Source of the DNA: a virus
Strand: one strand, 5' to 3'
DNA: 42,866 bases
Virus record (IMG/VR): IMGVR_UViG_3300033145_000399
Span: 1 to 42,866 of that record
Part shown: positions 22,938-33,013 of the stretch, one piece after another
Numbering within the stretch: position 1 is the stretch's first letter
How the letters are laid out: each line of letters opens with the position of its first letter
Notes under the pieces: generated by a model
Told to the model about the DNA's origin: nothing
Database searches by the model: none
Seen by the model: the letters and a program-made list of their open reading frames with translations, nothing else
Position numbers and translations under genes: made by a program

Positions 22938-25222
22938 TATGATAGCTCCCTTAAATTAATTGTTGCAAAATATTCAGTCTTATCTTTGGTTCCCATTACA
23001 GGGATAACTGATGTGACACTACTCAAAACAACCCTGCGTGAGTTATCAACTTCTATATCATCAGCATGAGATGTAGCTAAAGTGCCTTTGAATCCTCTCG
23101 TAACTCTGTGGATCATACCAGTTGTAGTGTTCTCATAAAGAATCAGCTCGTTTTGTATTCTTAAAACATCTTGGTTTGGGAACTCATAAGCATTAATAAC
23201 CTTGATGCTACTATTGGTAATTGTCTTACCACTACCATGAGAGTTCTCCATCCTTTTAAGAGTTAGGGTATTGCCAGTAACATCAGTTACTAAACAATAT
23301 TCACTATCATCACCATCATCAATATAGATTTCACAGCCTGCAAAGAAATTGGTTGCACTAACAATCTCCATCTCTACATCATTTCCTGCTGTCTCTGAAT
23401 TACTGTTAGTGGAGTTTGGTTGAGTGCCTGTAATTGCACCATCAAGTTGGCTTGCACAATAATCATAATCTTTAAAGACAACCTTTTTCCCAGATAAATA
23501 AAGAGTGCTTAGCTTGGCACGCAATGATTCACCACGCTCTTGTTCCATAGATCCATCTGGTAGCTCAATGTTTTCACTACAAAGAATTGTCATGTCCCAT
23601 CTCTTATTAAGATTGGGTTGAGGTAGATATCTGACTACAAACGAATCAAAGATTGTGTCCCATGTGCTTGCGGTTGGTTCAGTTAATGTAATTTTAAGTT
23701 GTATCTTTTTAGAGGTTATATCAATAGGTACTGAACCTTCACTAATATCCCCATAGGTAGATTGACTAATATTCGGAGATAGATCAACAAAAAGATCAGC
23801 TTCACTGGTTCTATATGAAACTTTAATTGCTTGGCTACCATGACCCATTTCATTAAAGTACAGTAAAATATCATTCCAATATTTATCTATAGATGGTAAA
23901 CCACCATCTTGCCATCCAGTAATAATATAAGGTTGAGGCATTTTCTTGTTTGACCCACCAACATGAGATTGATTCTCACCTGCACCAGCCCTGTCAGATA
24001 CTATAATAGTTAAGGTAGAGCCTGAACTATATATCCATGTTTGAGCTGGACCACTAAATGATCCTGTGGCTGGAGCTAAGTCTGATATTGGTTCAAAATT
24101 CTCACTACTATCCATTCTCATCAGCACAGCAACACCAGCATCATCACCCCAAATAGCTTCTGATGGGGCATATCTAATTGGGAAGTAAAGATAATCTTCG
24201 CCACCTTTAGATATTTGAGAGTAGCTACCTAAGTCAGTAGAGCCTATACCAAAATTTATAATCTCTTGTACGATCCCAGAAGAAGGAATATATGCTCCAA
24301 CTACTAAATTATTAAAAATGTTTCTTTTCCAAAAATATAATTTCCCATTAAAGAATTTGATACCCTGTAATGTTCCACTCACTTTAAACGCTTCAGCCCA
24401 TGTATCATTAGCGATATCATAAGCCCATATAGTCCTATCATTAGCTACTGCAAATAAATATCCATTACCATATTCAAAGTAATTTGAACCACCTTCAGTT
24501 GAAAGGGTATACCAGTTATTCCATGCTCCAGCAGGAAGGTCTGTAACATCTGTGATTGTATTAGTATCACAATCAACTTTCTTAATATTCATATCAGAAT
24601 CAGCAAACCAAATCCAGGGGGCTTGTCTACACATAGCATAAATTCTAGCAGATTCAGTTCCTACATCTGTAACTGTAGAACCTTCTAATCTCTTTAAGGT
24701 TGAAGCTCCAGCACCATCAGTATGGCATCCAAAAAATTCATATTTACCAATGAAATCTTTTTTAGCACAATAAATCTTTTCTTGTCCACCGCCTGTTGCT
24801 CCTTCCCATACAAGACCTAGAGTTGAGCCACGAATGGTCATTTTGTCATCAGTCACATTGCGACCAAACATTTTCCCATCAGCCTCAGCATAGAAATTAA
24901 GGTTATCAGCATCATCATAAGCAGTAATTAGTTCAGTCCCAGATAGAAAACTGCTAGGAATAGTTTGAGCATCAATACCTAACCCCTGGCTTATCTTTCC
25001 ATCATCAGCCCATAGTCCACCAGGATTAAGTCCACCATTGAAAATATCTTGAGCCCAATACCACCAGTCTTGGAAGTCACCAAAAGACCTATCGCCTTGA
25101 GCGAATCTATTTTCATATAGAGGAGCAGGAGAACTTTGGTAGGCTGGTGAACCTCCTGGAGCTCCACGCACTACGAATCCCTGTCCATCTAATTCAATGT
25201 GATGTGATCTAAGTTTTGACAT
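22937..25222 (-). CDS. Large tail protein, beta-propeller-like, 761 aa
   Basis: Residues about 120-430 show repeated short beta segments with Trp/Tyr and Gly (NNWYTLSTEGG, DRTIWAYDIANDTWAEAF, FFNGKLYFWKR), typical of a beta-propeller. The C-terminal 250 residues hold beta domains, including an ITLTEPTAS stretch and RGFKGTLATSHADD. Large propeller proteins occur in the tail tubes (nozzle) of short-tailed phages, so a nozzle or collar role is likely. It overlaps the coiled-coil gene by 14 bp. Confidence 0.6.
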   Translation of the reverse strand: MSKLRSHHIELDGQGFVVRGAPGGSPAYQSSPAPLYENRFAQGDRSFGDFQDWWYWAQDIFNGGLNPGGLWADDGKISQGLGIDAQTIPSSFLSGTELITAYDDADNLNFYAEADGKMFGRNVTDDKMTIRGSTLGLVWEGATGGGQEKIYCAKKDFIGKYEFFGCHTDGAGASTLKRLEGSTVTDVGTESARIYAMCRQAPWIWFADSDMNIKKVDCDTNTITDVTDLPAGAWNNWYTLSTEGGSNYFEYGNGYLFAVANDRTIWAYDIANDTWAEAFKVSGTLQGIKFFNGKLYFWKRNIFNNLVVGAYIPSSGIVQEIINFGIGSTDLGSYSQISKGGEDYLYFPIRYAPSEAIWGDDAGVAVLMRMDSSENFEPISDLAPATGSFSGPAQTWIYSSGSTLTIIVSDRAGAGENQSHVGGSNKKMPQPYIITGWQDGGLPSIDKYWNDILLYFNEMGHGSQAIKVSYRTSEADLFVDLSPNISQSTYGDISEGSVPIDITSKKIQLKITLTEPTASTWDTIFDSFVVRYLPQPNLNKRWDMTILCSENIELPDGSMEQERGESLRAKLSTLYLSGKKVVFKDYDYCASQLDGAITGTQPNSTNSNSETAGNDVEMEIVSATNFFAGCEIYIDDGDDSEYCLVTDVTGNTLTLKRMENSHGSGKTITNSSIKVINAYEFPNQDVLRIQNELILYENTTTGMIHRVTRGFKGTLATSHADDIEVDNSRRVVLSSVTSVIPVMGTKDKTEYFATINLRELS

Positions 25223-25454
25223 TTTCTTTTATGCTTGGGTCTTTAACATCATATCTAATACCGGTATTATCCATACCCATAATCTTAAACGCCCTCTTCT
25301 GAAGTGCATAAAGGTCAGTCAATTTAACTTTCAAAGCATCTTGTTTGTCAGAAACAACGCCTTGAGCAGCTTCAATCTCATCATTCAATACCTCAATCTC
25401 AGCATTTTTGCTAGATATAAGAGGATCTAAAATTGTAAGTGTATCTCCAGCCAT
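25209..25454 (-). CDS. Coiled-coil structural protein, 81 aa
   Basis: Residues about 8-55 are a continuous amphipathic helix (NAEIEVLNDEIEAAQGVVSD). The gene is squeezed between two tail genes, abutting one and overlapping the other, which argues for a virion or assembly role. No family recognised. Confidence 0.6.
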   Translation of the reverse strand: MAGDTLTILDPLISSKNAEIEVLNDEIEAAQGVVSDKQDALKVKLTDLYALQKRAFKIMGMDNTGIRYDVKDPSIKENVKT

Positions 25455-26285
25455 CTATTTAACATTAATTTTTATAATAGGTTTTGGAAACTTTTTAGCA
25501 TTTCTTTCTTTCAAAGATAACCGCAGATAATAGTCAGCAGTTTTTTCTAATATTTGAATTGGTGTTAGCCCATGCTCATTCTTAACTACTATAGTATCAA
25601 CAGTTGCCTTCTCATTTACTCTTCTAAGAAACCAAAGATGTGAGACATAAAACTTTATTAATTCATAAATTTTATCAGGGAATGAAATTGTACTAGAAGA
25701 AGCTGATCCAACAGCATAAGCTTTCAAATAATGAATACGCATCTGATATCCAGCAGTAGCTATTGGGCTCAAAAGTTTGACATAATTATCTACAGGACTA
25801 TATTCAAATTCTATTTGTTTCCAATTTTCACCACTATCAACTGAGAAATCAACTCCGTAAACTCTGGATAAATCACCAACACTAGAAACATCATAATATT
25901 CCTGGTTGGCTACAGTAACCATAGCAGATGTGTCTCTGCCTTCAGTATAAAAATCACTACGCAACCATCTGATAGCATCAGCAATTAAATCTATATACCT
26001 GGCATCACGCTCAATAGCGGATTGGTATGTGATGTTAATTATTGCTCCATCAGTAGGGGCAGTGGTCATCACAATAGCACCAGTATCATAATCAATAATA
26101 TAATCTGTTGTTTCTTCTTTTGTAGCTCCATCCAATTTGACAGTAGCGGTATTGTCTATCACCGGAACATCCGGCAAGTAGAATGTAGTTTTTGCTCCAT
26201 CACCTGTGTCCAGAACTTCACGATACATTTTGAAATCTCTAAAATGTGGTCGTAGGTGATCAGCAATAAATGTTGCGTAATTCAT
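25455..26285 (-). CDS. Virion protein, head-tail adaptor or tail tube candidate, 276 aa
   Basis: AAAGGAGA lies eight bases before the ATG. Residues 28-90 are a beta domain (TTFYLPDVPVIDNTATVKLDG) of the kind seen in baseplate and tail proteins; residues 95-130 and 205-265 are helical. The mix of a helical core with a beta insertion, size and position before the propeller protein resemble tail tube A/adaptor pairs of short-tailed phages. This is by architecture only. Confidence 0.5.
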   Translation of the reverse strand: MNYATFIADHLRPHFRDFKMYREVLDTGDGAKTTFYLPDVPVIDNTATVKLDGATKEETTDYIIDYDTGAIVMTTAPTDGAIINITYQSAIERDARYIDLIADAIRWLRSDFYTEGRDTSAMVTVANQEYYDVSSVGDLSRVYGVDFSVDSGENWKQIEFEYSPVDNYVKLLSPIATAGYQMRIHYLKAYAVGSASSSTISFPDKIYELIKFYVSHLWFLRRVNEKATVDTIVVKNEHGLTPIQILEKTADYYLRLSLKERNAKKFPKPIIKINVK

Positions 26286-26287
26286 CT

Positions 26288-29263
26288 CTATAATCTCCTT
26301 TTTAACATATTATTATCTTTCGCTTTAAGAGTGTAAACTCCTCTTCTGGAAAGTCTGGCTATATGCCTCTTATTGACAGCTACGAGAGCATACACCGCAC
26401 TGTCTCCTACTTCCATTGTATCGCCAATTGCTGTTTGTAGAAACTCTGACAGATCAAAAGCGAATTGATCAGCAATAACTACAGTGTCGGAGAAGGCTCT
26501 ATTAAATGTTCTCAGTGCTTCTAAAGCATCAGAGATTGTTTGAGTATCTTGAATATTAAAACTAAATACTTTAGCGACAACATCAGAGATTGTTTGGTTA
26601 TCAACGATCCCTTGAACGATAGATTTAATCAATCCATCAGTTATGCTTTCTGTATCTTGAGGTCTTTTGCCTGGCTTAAATGTGGTTGCATCAGATACTC
26701 CTAATTGATCTGCAAACTGCTTCCCTAACATATTAGAAATAGAATCTGCCACAGTCATGGCATCTGATTTAGATATACTTAAAATCTTCGCTATCTGTTC
26801 AACAATAGGCTCATTATCACTAAGGTTTCTAAGTGCATCAGGATTTAATACAGCATCCATTAAATCACTAATAGCTACCGGATCAAGCCTATTCACTCCA
26901 ATGTCTTTTGTTGCTAATTCCGAGATAGCTTCAGCCTCTTGCTTAGCTCCACTGACAGTAAGCTTGATTATTGCAGAAGCATTTATCTGATCAGACAAAG
27001 CTCTACCACGAACCAATAAGATTGAATCATAAATACCAACAGCATCTTCTTTGGTTATACCAGCTACTATAGATAATTGTTCTGTGATTGCACTACTATC
27101 ATCAAGTGCCTTGCCAATATTCCTAGAAATAACCTCTACCATAGATAGAACATCAGCTCGGTTTGCAGTTACTACTAATTTATTAATATCTCCTATAGAA
27201 ATTGTATCAGCCAATTGACGACCAAGCACAGTGGTAAGCCCATCAGCTATTGCCACAGCATCACTTCTTGGTATTGATAATTTATTAGCTATGGCATCAG
27301 CTATAGATTCTGAATCAATTAAAGCAGTAGTAATACTTTTAACAACACTATCAATTATTTGCTCACTTTCAAGTTTTGCTACACCGGCATTGAAATCTAA
27401 TGCTTCAGATATTCCCAATTCATCTAATAGTTCTCTACCGAGTTTAGCTAAAAGAATATCGTAAACAGCAACAGCATCTTGTTTTGGGATAGATGTAATA
27501 AGAGCTAATTGGTCAGCTATCCCCTCGCTTTCATTTAGTTCTCTGAAAGATTTGAATATTTTGAAAACTTGCTCAGCTATTGCTACAGATTCCTCTCTGT
27601 TTACTGATACTAACTTAGCCATTATTTTGTCAGAGATTCGTTGTACATCATCAGCAGAATGTGTTGCTGTTAAAATAGCTATTAACACATCATAGATAAT
27701 CACTGCATCAGCCTTAGATACGCTAACCTTATTAACTATTTCATCAATTATGCTTCCACTATCAGACAAGGATTTACTAATCCCATTTACAATACTTTCA
27801 ACAATAGCTTCGTAATCTTGGGATGATCTCCCAATCCCCATATCTCTACCTTTGCCAAGCCTTGCTTCCATCATGCTGAACAATTCTATTCGTTCCCTAG
27901 TGATCCTTTTGGCTTCTTCTTCAGTTATTGCCATTGCTTCTTGTTCGCCTTTACCAATAACCTTAGTCTCTTCTTCTACCATTCCCATAGAATCTGATAA
28001 TTGTCTTTCAGAAGTCCATATTTTTCTGCTCCAGGGGAATGATGCCTCCAGCACAGACAAAGGATCAGCGAAAGCTTTTGTTACTGCTTTAGGAGTTTTG
28101 GGTGGGTGTATTATGCGAACAACATCAGATAAAGCTTTAAAAAGATCAGATCCACTGGCTTCATATGTAACATAAAGAGAATATTTTTTGTCATCATGGA
28201 CAAATGATGCTGGGTCATCAAACTCAAATGGGAAACCAAAATCACCATAGGAGTGACCTTGATCTGTGTCACCTTCATCCCAAAACATAAATACCAATTG
28301 CTCCGCATATTCCAAAGCTACAATTGGAACATAATCTATAGCAGTTAATGTTGGCTCGGAATCAAATGGGAGAGCTATCCAAGCAGTCTCAGATGCACCT
28401 AATTCTGTAGCATCACACAGACCATCAGTTTCAATAGTAGAATCTGAATGTTTATACAAGGCAGCTAATACATCATATGGACTACCATCTAAGTTTTGTA
28501 AATAAACACTAATGCTTTCCCCATCACCAGCAGAACCAGCAAAAACAGAACCACTAGGAGAACCAGGAACATATTGCAATGATTCACCAACAGAAGTATA
28601 ACCAAAAGTAGGATCAACAAGCACTGGATATTTAGCATTATCTAACCAGGTTTGATCAACAGTGATTCTTAGTTTTCCATCTTCAATATTTAATTCTCCC
28701 CAAATCTCATCACCATTATCGTCAACAACCTTTGGGCGATATATATGACAAACCTTACCAGCTTTATATTGAACACCAGTAAAATTACCTGTTTTATCTG
28801 TGTATATTGCATATGAACCCACTGCATTTTCTGGTCTCATTATTCTTTTAGCCTCATCAATAGATACCTTTTTTAATTCAGCTATCTTGAGAACTGTAGG
28901 ATGGTCATCTGCAATCTCTGATTGATAAAAAGCATCTAAGCCTTTTAGATCAATATCAAATTCAAATATATTTGTCTTAGGCTTAACCAGTAGCTTTATC
29001 TCAATCTCAAACGCTTCTTGCTTTTCGTAGAAATGTACTTCGTAGTCATCCTTTTTGTATTTTATTTTATCCTCTTCATCAACTTCTGTAGCACTTGTTT
29101 CATCAAGATCTACAAATTTAACTGAGAAATTAGATAGCCCATTGTGTCTTTTAAAATCAATGTGAGGTTCAAAATTTTGAGCTTTTGTGTCACCAATATT
29201 TATCTCAATATCGTCATTGAGTACCTTGTATGAAGTTGTATTTTGGTTGTATTCTTTGCTCAT
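26288..29263 (-). CDS. Giant repeat fibre protein with beta N-terminal domain, 991 aa
   Basis: Residues 1-220 form a beta-rich domain ending in the motif DNAKYPVLVDPTFGY, known from phage and bacterial surface proteins. Residues 225-370 are a second, jelly-roll-like domain. From about residue 420 to 965 the protein is a string of about 25 copies of a 17-21-residue unit (consensus L-x-D-x-x-x-I-x-D-x-I-x-K-x-L, for example LIDSESIADAIANKLSIPR). The C-terminus is basic (RHIARLSRRGV). It lies in the tail cluster and overlaps the 619-aa repeat protein by one base (TAATG). A fibre or surface-spanning rod is likely (inference). Confidence 0.75.
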   Translation of the reverse strand: MSKEYNQNTTSYKVLNDDIEINIGDTKAQNFEPHIDFKRHNGLSNFSVKFVDLDETSATEVDEEDKIKYKKDDYEVHFYEKQEAFEIEIKLLVKPKTNIFEFDIDLKGLDAFYQSEIADDHPTVLKIAELKKVSIDEAKRIMRPENAVGSYAIYTDKTGNFTGVQYKAGKVCHIYRPKVVDDNGDEIWGELNIEDGKLRITVDQTWLDNAKYPVLVDPTFGYTSVGESLQYVPGSPSGSVFAGSAGDGESISVYLQNLDGSPYDVLAALYKHSDSTIETDGLCDATELGASETAWIALPFDSEPTLTAIDYVPIVALEYAEQLVFMFWDEGDTDQGHSYGDFGFPFEFDDPASFVHDDKKYSLYVTYEASGSDLFKALSDVVRIIHPPKTPKAVTKAFADPLSVLEASFPWSRKIWTSERQLSDSMGMVEEETKVIGKGEQEAMAITEEEAKRITRERIELFSMMEARLGKGRDMGIGRSSQDYEAIVESIVNGISKSLSDSGSIIDEIVNKVSVSKADAVIIYDVLIAILTATHSADDVQRISDKIMAKLVSVNREESVAIAEQVFKIFKSFRELNESEGIADQLALITSIPKQDAVAVYDILLAKLGRELLDELGISEALDFNAGVAKLESEQIIDSVVKSITTALIDSESIADAIANKLSIPRSDAVAIADGLTTVLGRQLADTISIGDINKLVVTANRADVLSMVEVISRNIGKALDDSSAITEQLSIVAGITKEDAVGIYDSILLVRGRALSDQINASAIIKLTVSGAKQEAEAISELATKDIGVNRLDPVAISDLMDAVLNPDALRNLSDNEPIVEQIAKILSISKSDAMTVADSISNMLGKQFADQLGVSDATTFKPGKRPQDTESITDGLIKSIVQGIVDNQTISDVVAKVFSFNIQDTQTISDALEALRTFNRAFSDTVVIADQFAFDLSEFLQTAIGDTMEVGDSAVYALVAVNKRHIARLSRRGVYTLKAKDNNMLKRRL
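26369..28006 (-). repeat. Coding repeat array, 991-aa fibre protein
   Basis: Translated units of 17 and 19-21 residues alternate, and four units make a higher-order period of about 72 residues (about 216 bp) that starts with (S/Q/E)DAVAI-D. The DNA copies are diverged, so the repeat is clear in protein but weak in DNA, which implies age rather than recent slippage. Boundaries are approximate. Confidence 0.75.
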
Positions 29264-31122
29264 TAACTTAATGTTTTAGGATTTTCCCTATCTAACTTTT
29301 TTATACCATGTCCTGTGAGTGCAGGGAATGGTACTCTTGATAATTGTTTTATTTCAACCCTGGTTAATCTCCCAAACCCAACTACGACTATGAAAACACT
29401 AGATAGTACATCACTTATCGTTGTTATGTCCCCTAAGATTTTTCCAACCTTAGATTTGTATTGTTCACTAACAGTAGAAATATCTCCAGTGATAACCTTA
29501 GAAACAAACATCTGCCTAACTTCATCTAAGCTCAGAGTATCACTAAATGATCTAGCCCACTCCAATATCATATTGATTGAATCAAGCACAATAACAGCTT
29601 CAGTCATATTCTTACCAATTAACACTGTTCTTGCATCAGCCACAGCCTCACTATCCTCTATATGAGAACCTACCAATAAAGATATTTGATCAGTAACAGA
29701 GGCTATATCAGATAGTGATCGGACATACCCTACTGCTGATTGTAATATATCAGAAATATTAGCAGAATCAGTAGTGACCTTACCGATAGATTTAGATAAA
29801 TTAGCTATTATAAGTTGCTGGTCAGTATCACCAAAACCAACACTCTTAATCAATAGATCAGAAATTGGTTCAGTATCATCTAATTCATACAGAGAAATAA
29901 ATACCGCTACGAGCTGATCAGATATTGAGAATGGTTCATTAATAACCTTGCCAACCTTTTTAGCTATATTGAGAATAATTGCTTCACCTTCTCCAAAGCC
30001 TTTTTTAACCCCCATAACACTTAAATCACTAACCGCTACTGTGTCGGAGAATAGTTTGTTTACTTCAATGCTAAAGGCATCAGCAACAACTAAGGCATCA
30101 CTTATACTAATCCCCATTGCCTTTGAAACACTTTCAGCGATAGCCTGGGTATCATTGATAGCCATCCTAATATATTTAACAAGATTATCAACCATCTCTT
30201 CTTGCTCACCTAAACTTTTACCAGCACCAAGAGATATTTGATCTAATATTTGTTCATCATCTAATAAAATTTTCCCTACAAGGCTTTGCAATAATTCAGC
30301 CAGTGCCATAGCATCATCTAAGTCTAAATCAATTTGATCTTGTATCAACCTGGCTACCAAGTCATCAGTAATTCCAACATTATCAAGAATAATTTTACCT
30401 ACATCTTTAGCCATATTAGCTACAATTTGCTCATTCTCTAAATCATGCACATCTATATTTAGATTGCGTTGATCAGAGATAGCCATAGCATCAGATAGAT
30501 TTCTACCAAGTGTAGCTGATAATGTGTCAGCTATTCCAACAGCATCATCTATCGGTTTCCCAATAGCTTTAGCGACTTGATCAGTTAAAGTTTCTGTATC
30601 GTTAAGTATTTTAGAAACCATCTTGGCTACAGTGGTTGTAATTAACTCGCTGTCACTGCCACCTTTTCCAATACCAAATATCGTGAAATCAGAAATGCTT
30701 TCATTATCTGCCAACATTCTACCAAGTTGTGTTTGAATACTATCAGCAATAGCCAGTGCATCAGACTTAGAGACATCAACACTTTTAGCTATTTGGTCAG
30801 TTAGTATTTGAGTATCAAGAAAAACTTTTCCAAGTATTTTAGTAATCTGTTCTTCAATCTCCCCTAACTCTTGATGACCCTGACCAATAGCTTTAGCGTG
30901 TGAATCAGAGACAGAAACAGAATCAGCAAGCTGACTAATAAAAACCACTACTTTTTGCAAATAATCAGAAATTGATTCTGATTCTTCTTTACTTACTCCA
31001 ATTGCCTTAGCAATCTCTTCAAGGATCGGTTCTACATCAGCAAGCTGTTTTGAATCGGAAACCAGAGCACTTCTAATGCTCGCATATTCCACACTAGCAT
31101 ATTCTGAATCTCCATAAAGCAT
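29263..31122 (-). CDS. Giant repeat fibre protein, 619 aa
   Basis: Almost all of the protein (about residues 22-580) is made of about 30 units of the same 17-21-residue motif as the next gene (for example LNDTETLTDQVAKAIGKPI and SDALAIADSIQTQLGRM). There is no separate N-terminal domain. The C-terminal 38 residues are basic (GRLTRVEIKQLSRV), resembling the end of the 991-aa protein. The two genes are adjacent paralogs in their repeat parts and are translationally coupled. No enzyme motif is seen. Confidence 0.75.
   Translation of the reverse strand: MLYGDSEYASVEYASIRSALVSDSKQLADVEPILEEIAKAIGVSKEESESISDYLQKVVVFISQLADSVSVSDSHAKAIGQGHQELGEIEEQITKILGKVFLDTQILTDQIAKSVDVSKSDALAIADSIQTQLGRMLADNESISDFTIFGIGKGGSDSELITTTVAKMVSKILNDTETLTDQVAKAIGKPIDDAVGIADTLSATLGRNLSDAMAISDQRNLNIDVHDLENEQIVANMAKDVGKIILDNVGITDDLVARLIQDQIDLDLDDAMALAELLQSLVGKILLDDEQILDQISLGAGKSLGEQEEMVDNLVKYIRMAINDTQAIAESVSKAMGISISDALVVADAFSIEVNKLFSDTVAVSDLSVMGVKKGFGEGEAIILNIAKKVGKVINEPFSISDQLVAVFISLYELDDTEPISDLLIKSVGFGDTDQQLIIANLSKSIGKVTTDSANISDILQSAVGYVRSLSDIASVTDQISLLVGSHIEDSEAVADARTVLIGKNMTEAVIVLDSINMILEWARSFSDTLSLDEVRQMFVSKVITGDISTVSEQYKSKVGKILGDITTISDVLSSVFIVVVGFGRLTRVEIKQLSRVPFPALTGHGIKKLDRENPKTLS
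29383..31059 (-). repeat. Coding repeat array, 619-aa fibre protein
   Basis: About 30 units with conserved Asp at two positions per unit. The four-unit (about 72-residue) super-repeat is recognisable at least four times, each starting with a (S/D)DA-(A/G/V)-(I/L/V)AD unit and followed by a unit with (L/F)-(A/S)D-xx-(S/A)(I/V)SD. Boundaries are approximate. Confidence 0.75.
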
Positions 31123-31123
31123 A

Positions 31124-33004
31124 CTAAGTATTATCTATTATTAATTGAGCACCAACACAAGTGAAAGTTGTACCTACACCAACCATCCCACCAAATTGAA
31201 TTTTATATTCTTTGTCAGTTAATAGTGTTATAGCTTCAGACCTAATTCTGTCTGTACTTGTAGTTGGGTTATTTATTTCTGAACCATCTACAGGCACACT
31301 ATCTGTAACATTATAAAGCCTAGCAAAACATGGGAAAACTGCATTTGAAGTTTTTAAATGTGCTTCTAAGAAAATTTCAGTTGTACCATATTTAGATGAA
31401 TCATGTTCTATCAACACTTCTCCATAATCAGCCCAATCAATCACTGCTTCTGTTTTTGCTTCAAGTATAACTGGATAATCTGTGAAAGGATCTGATGGAC
31501 CATCACCCTCTACAACCCTAAATTCATATGATGTGAAATTCTCGGCTGCTACTCCAAATTCAATAACCCACTCATCTTCAACTTGATAAGCTGGATTAAC
31601 CTCAACTGCTTCTGTGTCTGCATCCCCTCCAGTTGCTTCTACCCCTTCTCCAGCTACAAAAGTTCTACCATCTAAGCTTAATCTATTTGTGGTTGCATCT
31701 TGGTCTGCAAAGTTAGGAGAATTAACTAATACAACAACAAGTCCCAAAGTTGGCACATCAGTCCAACTTAGATCAAGTTTTTTTCTAAACTGTAATCTTC
31801 TAATTATAGTTTCTTCGGCTCCGCCTGTATCAGCTATGGCATATCTAATTCTAAAATTAGTTGATTTTGCTACATCTTCTATATTGGTATCTTCTGCTGC
31901 CAAAGGAGTTCCGGCATTAATCGCTCCATCATCATCATAAAACCTACCATGTATTTGATTGAATGTAGATGCAGGGGGCGTTTCTGTTGTTGCCTTTGCT
32001 ATTACAGAATAAACTTCTAATTCATCTCCGCCTGGTGATACAGTTACATCTACTACCCTAAATTCGTAGCTAGTATTATCTTCAGCAGCAGCATCAAAAA
32101 CCAAACACCATTCATCCTCAACTTTATAAGCATCAGTTAAATCAACCAATGTTGTACTTGCATCATCTTCTTTACCTTGTCCTGCCATGAAGGTATCACC
32201 ATCTGCTGTAAGCCTCTCAGTAGTGGCATCACCATCAGCAAATTCACTTGATGCAGCCATTTTTACTGGACCAGAGCCAATAACAGGTAGCCACCCTACC
32301 GACCCTTCTTTTCTCCATTCCAAAGACCTTGTAACATTTTTAGCTATATCTCCTATATTATGTATTCCATATCTAAGTCTAAAATTAACCTCTTTTTCTA
32401 CATCAATTATGTCTGTATCTTCGGCTGCTAAAGCAGTACCATCATTAATAGCATCATCATCATCAAAGAATCTAAAATGTTTTTGATCAAGCACAGCTCC
32501 ACCAATAGTTGCTTCTGCGTGTAAATATGTATCTAATGGAACACCTCCATCTACTATTCTGAAATAATACTTTTGACCATTAATAGCATCTGATGTGGCT
32601 TGTATACAATATTCCATTTCTGTATATTCACCATTTTTTATAGTTATGGTTGGGGCTTGAGGTATAAATTCAATCATAAACCCTGGCACAAAATTACCTG
32701 TGGCTGTCAGTTGTGCGGTTGTAATATCTAAATCATTAAAGTTAGGGGATGGTGATAATTGCCAATGTTCTCCCCCACCAGATACAGGTATAATCGGTAT
32801 CCAAACAACCTCATCTAGTGAATATTCAAGTCCTGCATTAAGCTTTATTTGACCACCACTTGTCCTGGCAACTTCTAATCGTAATCTGATGTTTTCTAAT
32901 TTAGATACTGCTGTTATCTCAGTATCTTCATTAGCCTTCCATGTAGCTCCTGATTCAGAGCCATCATCATTTCGCCACCTGTAATGATTTTGTATATTTG
33001 CCAT
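31124..33004 (-). CDS. Tail fibre protein with three tandem beta repeats, 626 aa
   Basis: Three copies of a domain of about 160 residues lie at about 7-169, 176-340 and 352-517. Each opens with H-x-R-(W/F)-x-(D)DD, continues with AxEDT-I-DV and (N)FRLRY, and ends in YEFRVVDG-type strands. A C-terminal beta domain (about 520-626) follows. Such repeats build the rod of fibre proteins. It sits directly upstream of the two giant repeat proteins, whose order is conserved along the operon. The leader is A-rich with no Shine-Dalgarno. Confidence 0.7.
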   Translation of the reverse strand: MANIQNHYRWRNDDGSESGATWKANEDTEITAVSKLENIRLRLEVARTSGGQIKLNAGLEYSLDEVVWIPIIPVSGGGEHWQLSPSPNFNDLDITTAQLTATGNFVPGFMIEFIPQAPTITIKNGEYTEMEYCIQATSDAINGQKYYFRIVDGGVPLDTYLHAEATIGGAVLDQKHFRFFDDDDAINDGTALAAEDTDIIDVEKEVNFRLRYGIHNIGDIAKNVTRSLEWRKEGSVGWLPVIGSGPVKMAASSEFADGDATTERLTADGDTFMAGQGKEDDASTTLVDLTDAYKVEDEWCLVFDAAAEDNTSYEFRVVDVTVSPGGDELEVYSVIAKATTETPPASTFNQIHGRFYDDDGAINAGTPLAAEDTNIEDVAKSTNFRIRYAIADTGGAEETIIRRLQFRKKLDLSWTDVPTLGLVVVLVNSPNFADQDATTNRLSLDGRTFVAGEGVEATGGDADTEAVEVNPAYQVEDEWVIEFGVAAENFTSYEFRVVEGDGPSDPFTDYPVILEAKTEAVIDWADYGEVLIEHDSSKYGTTEIFLEAHLKTSNAVFPCFARLYNVTDSVPVDGSEINNPTTSTDRIRSEAITLLTDKEYKIQFGGMVGVGTTFTCVGAQLIIDNT

Positions 33005-33013
33005 GTTTTTTTA

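Noticed and set aside
26757-30241. Several plus-strand open frames opposite the giant repeat proteins
   Set aside because: Their Ser/Ala/Ile-rich composition mirrors the antisense of Asp/Ile/Ala codons in the repeats. They are periodic shadows, not genes.
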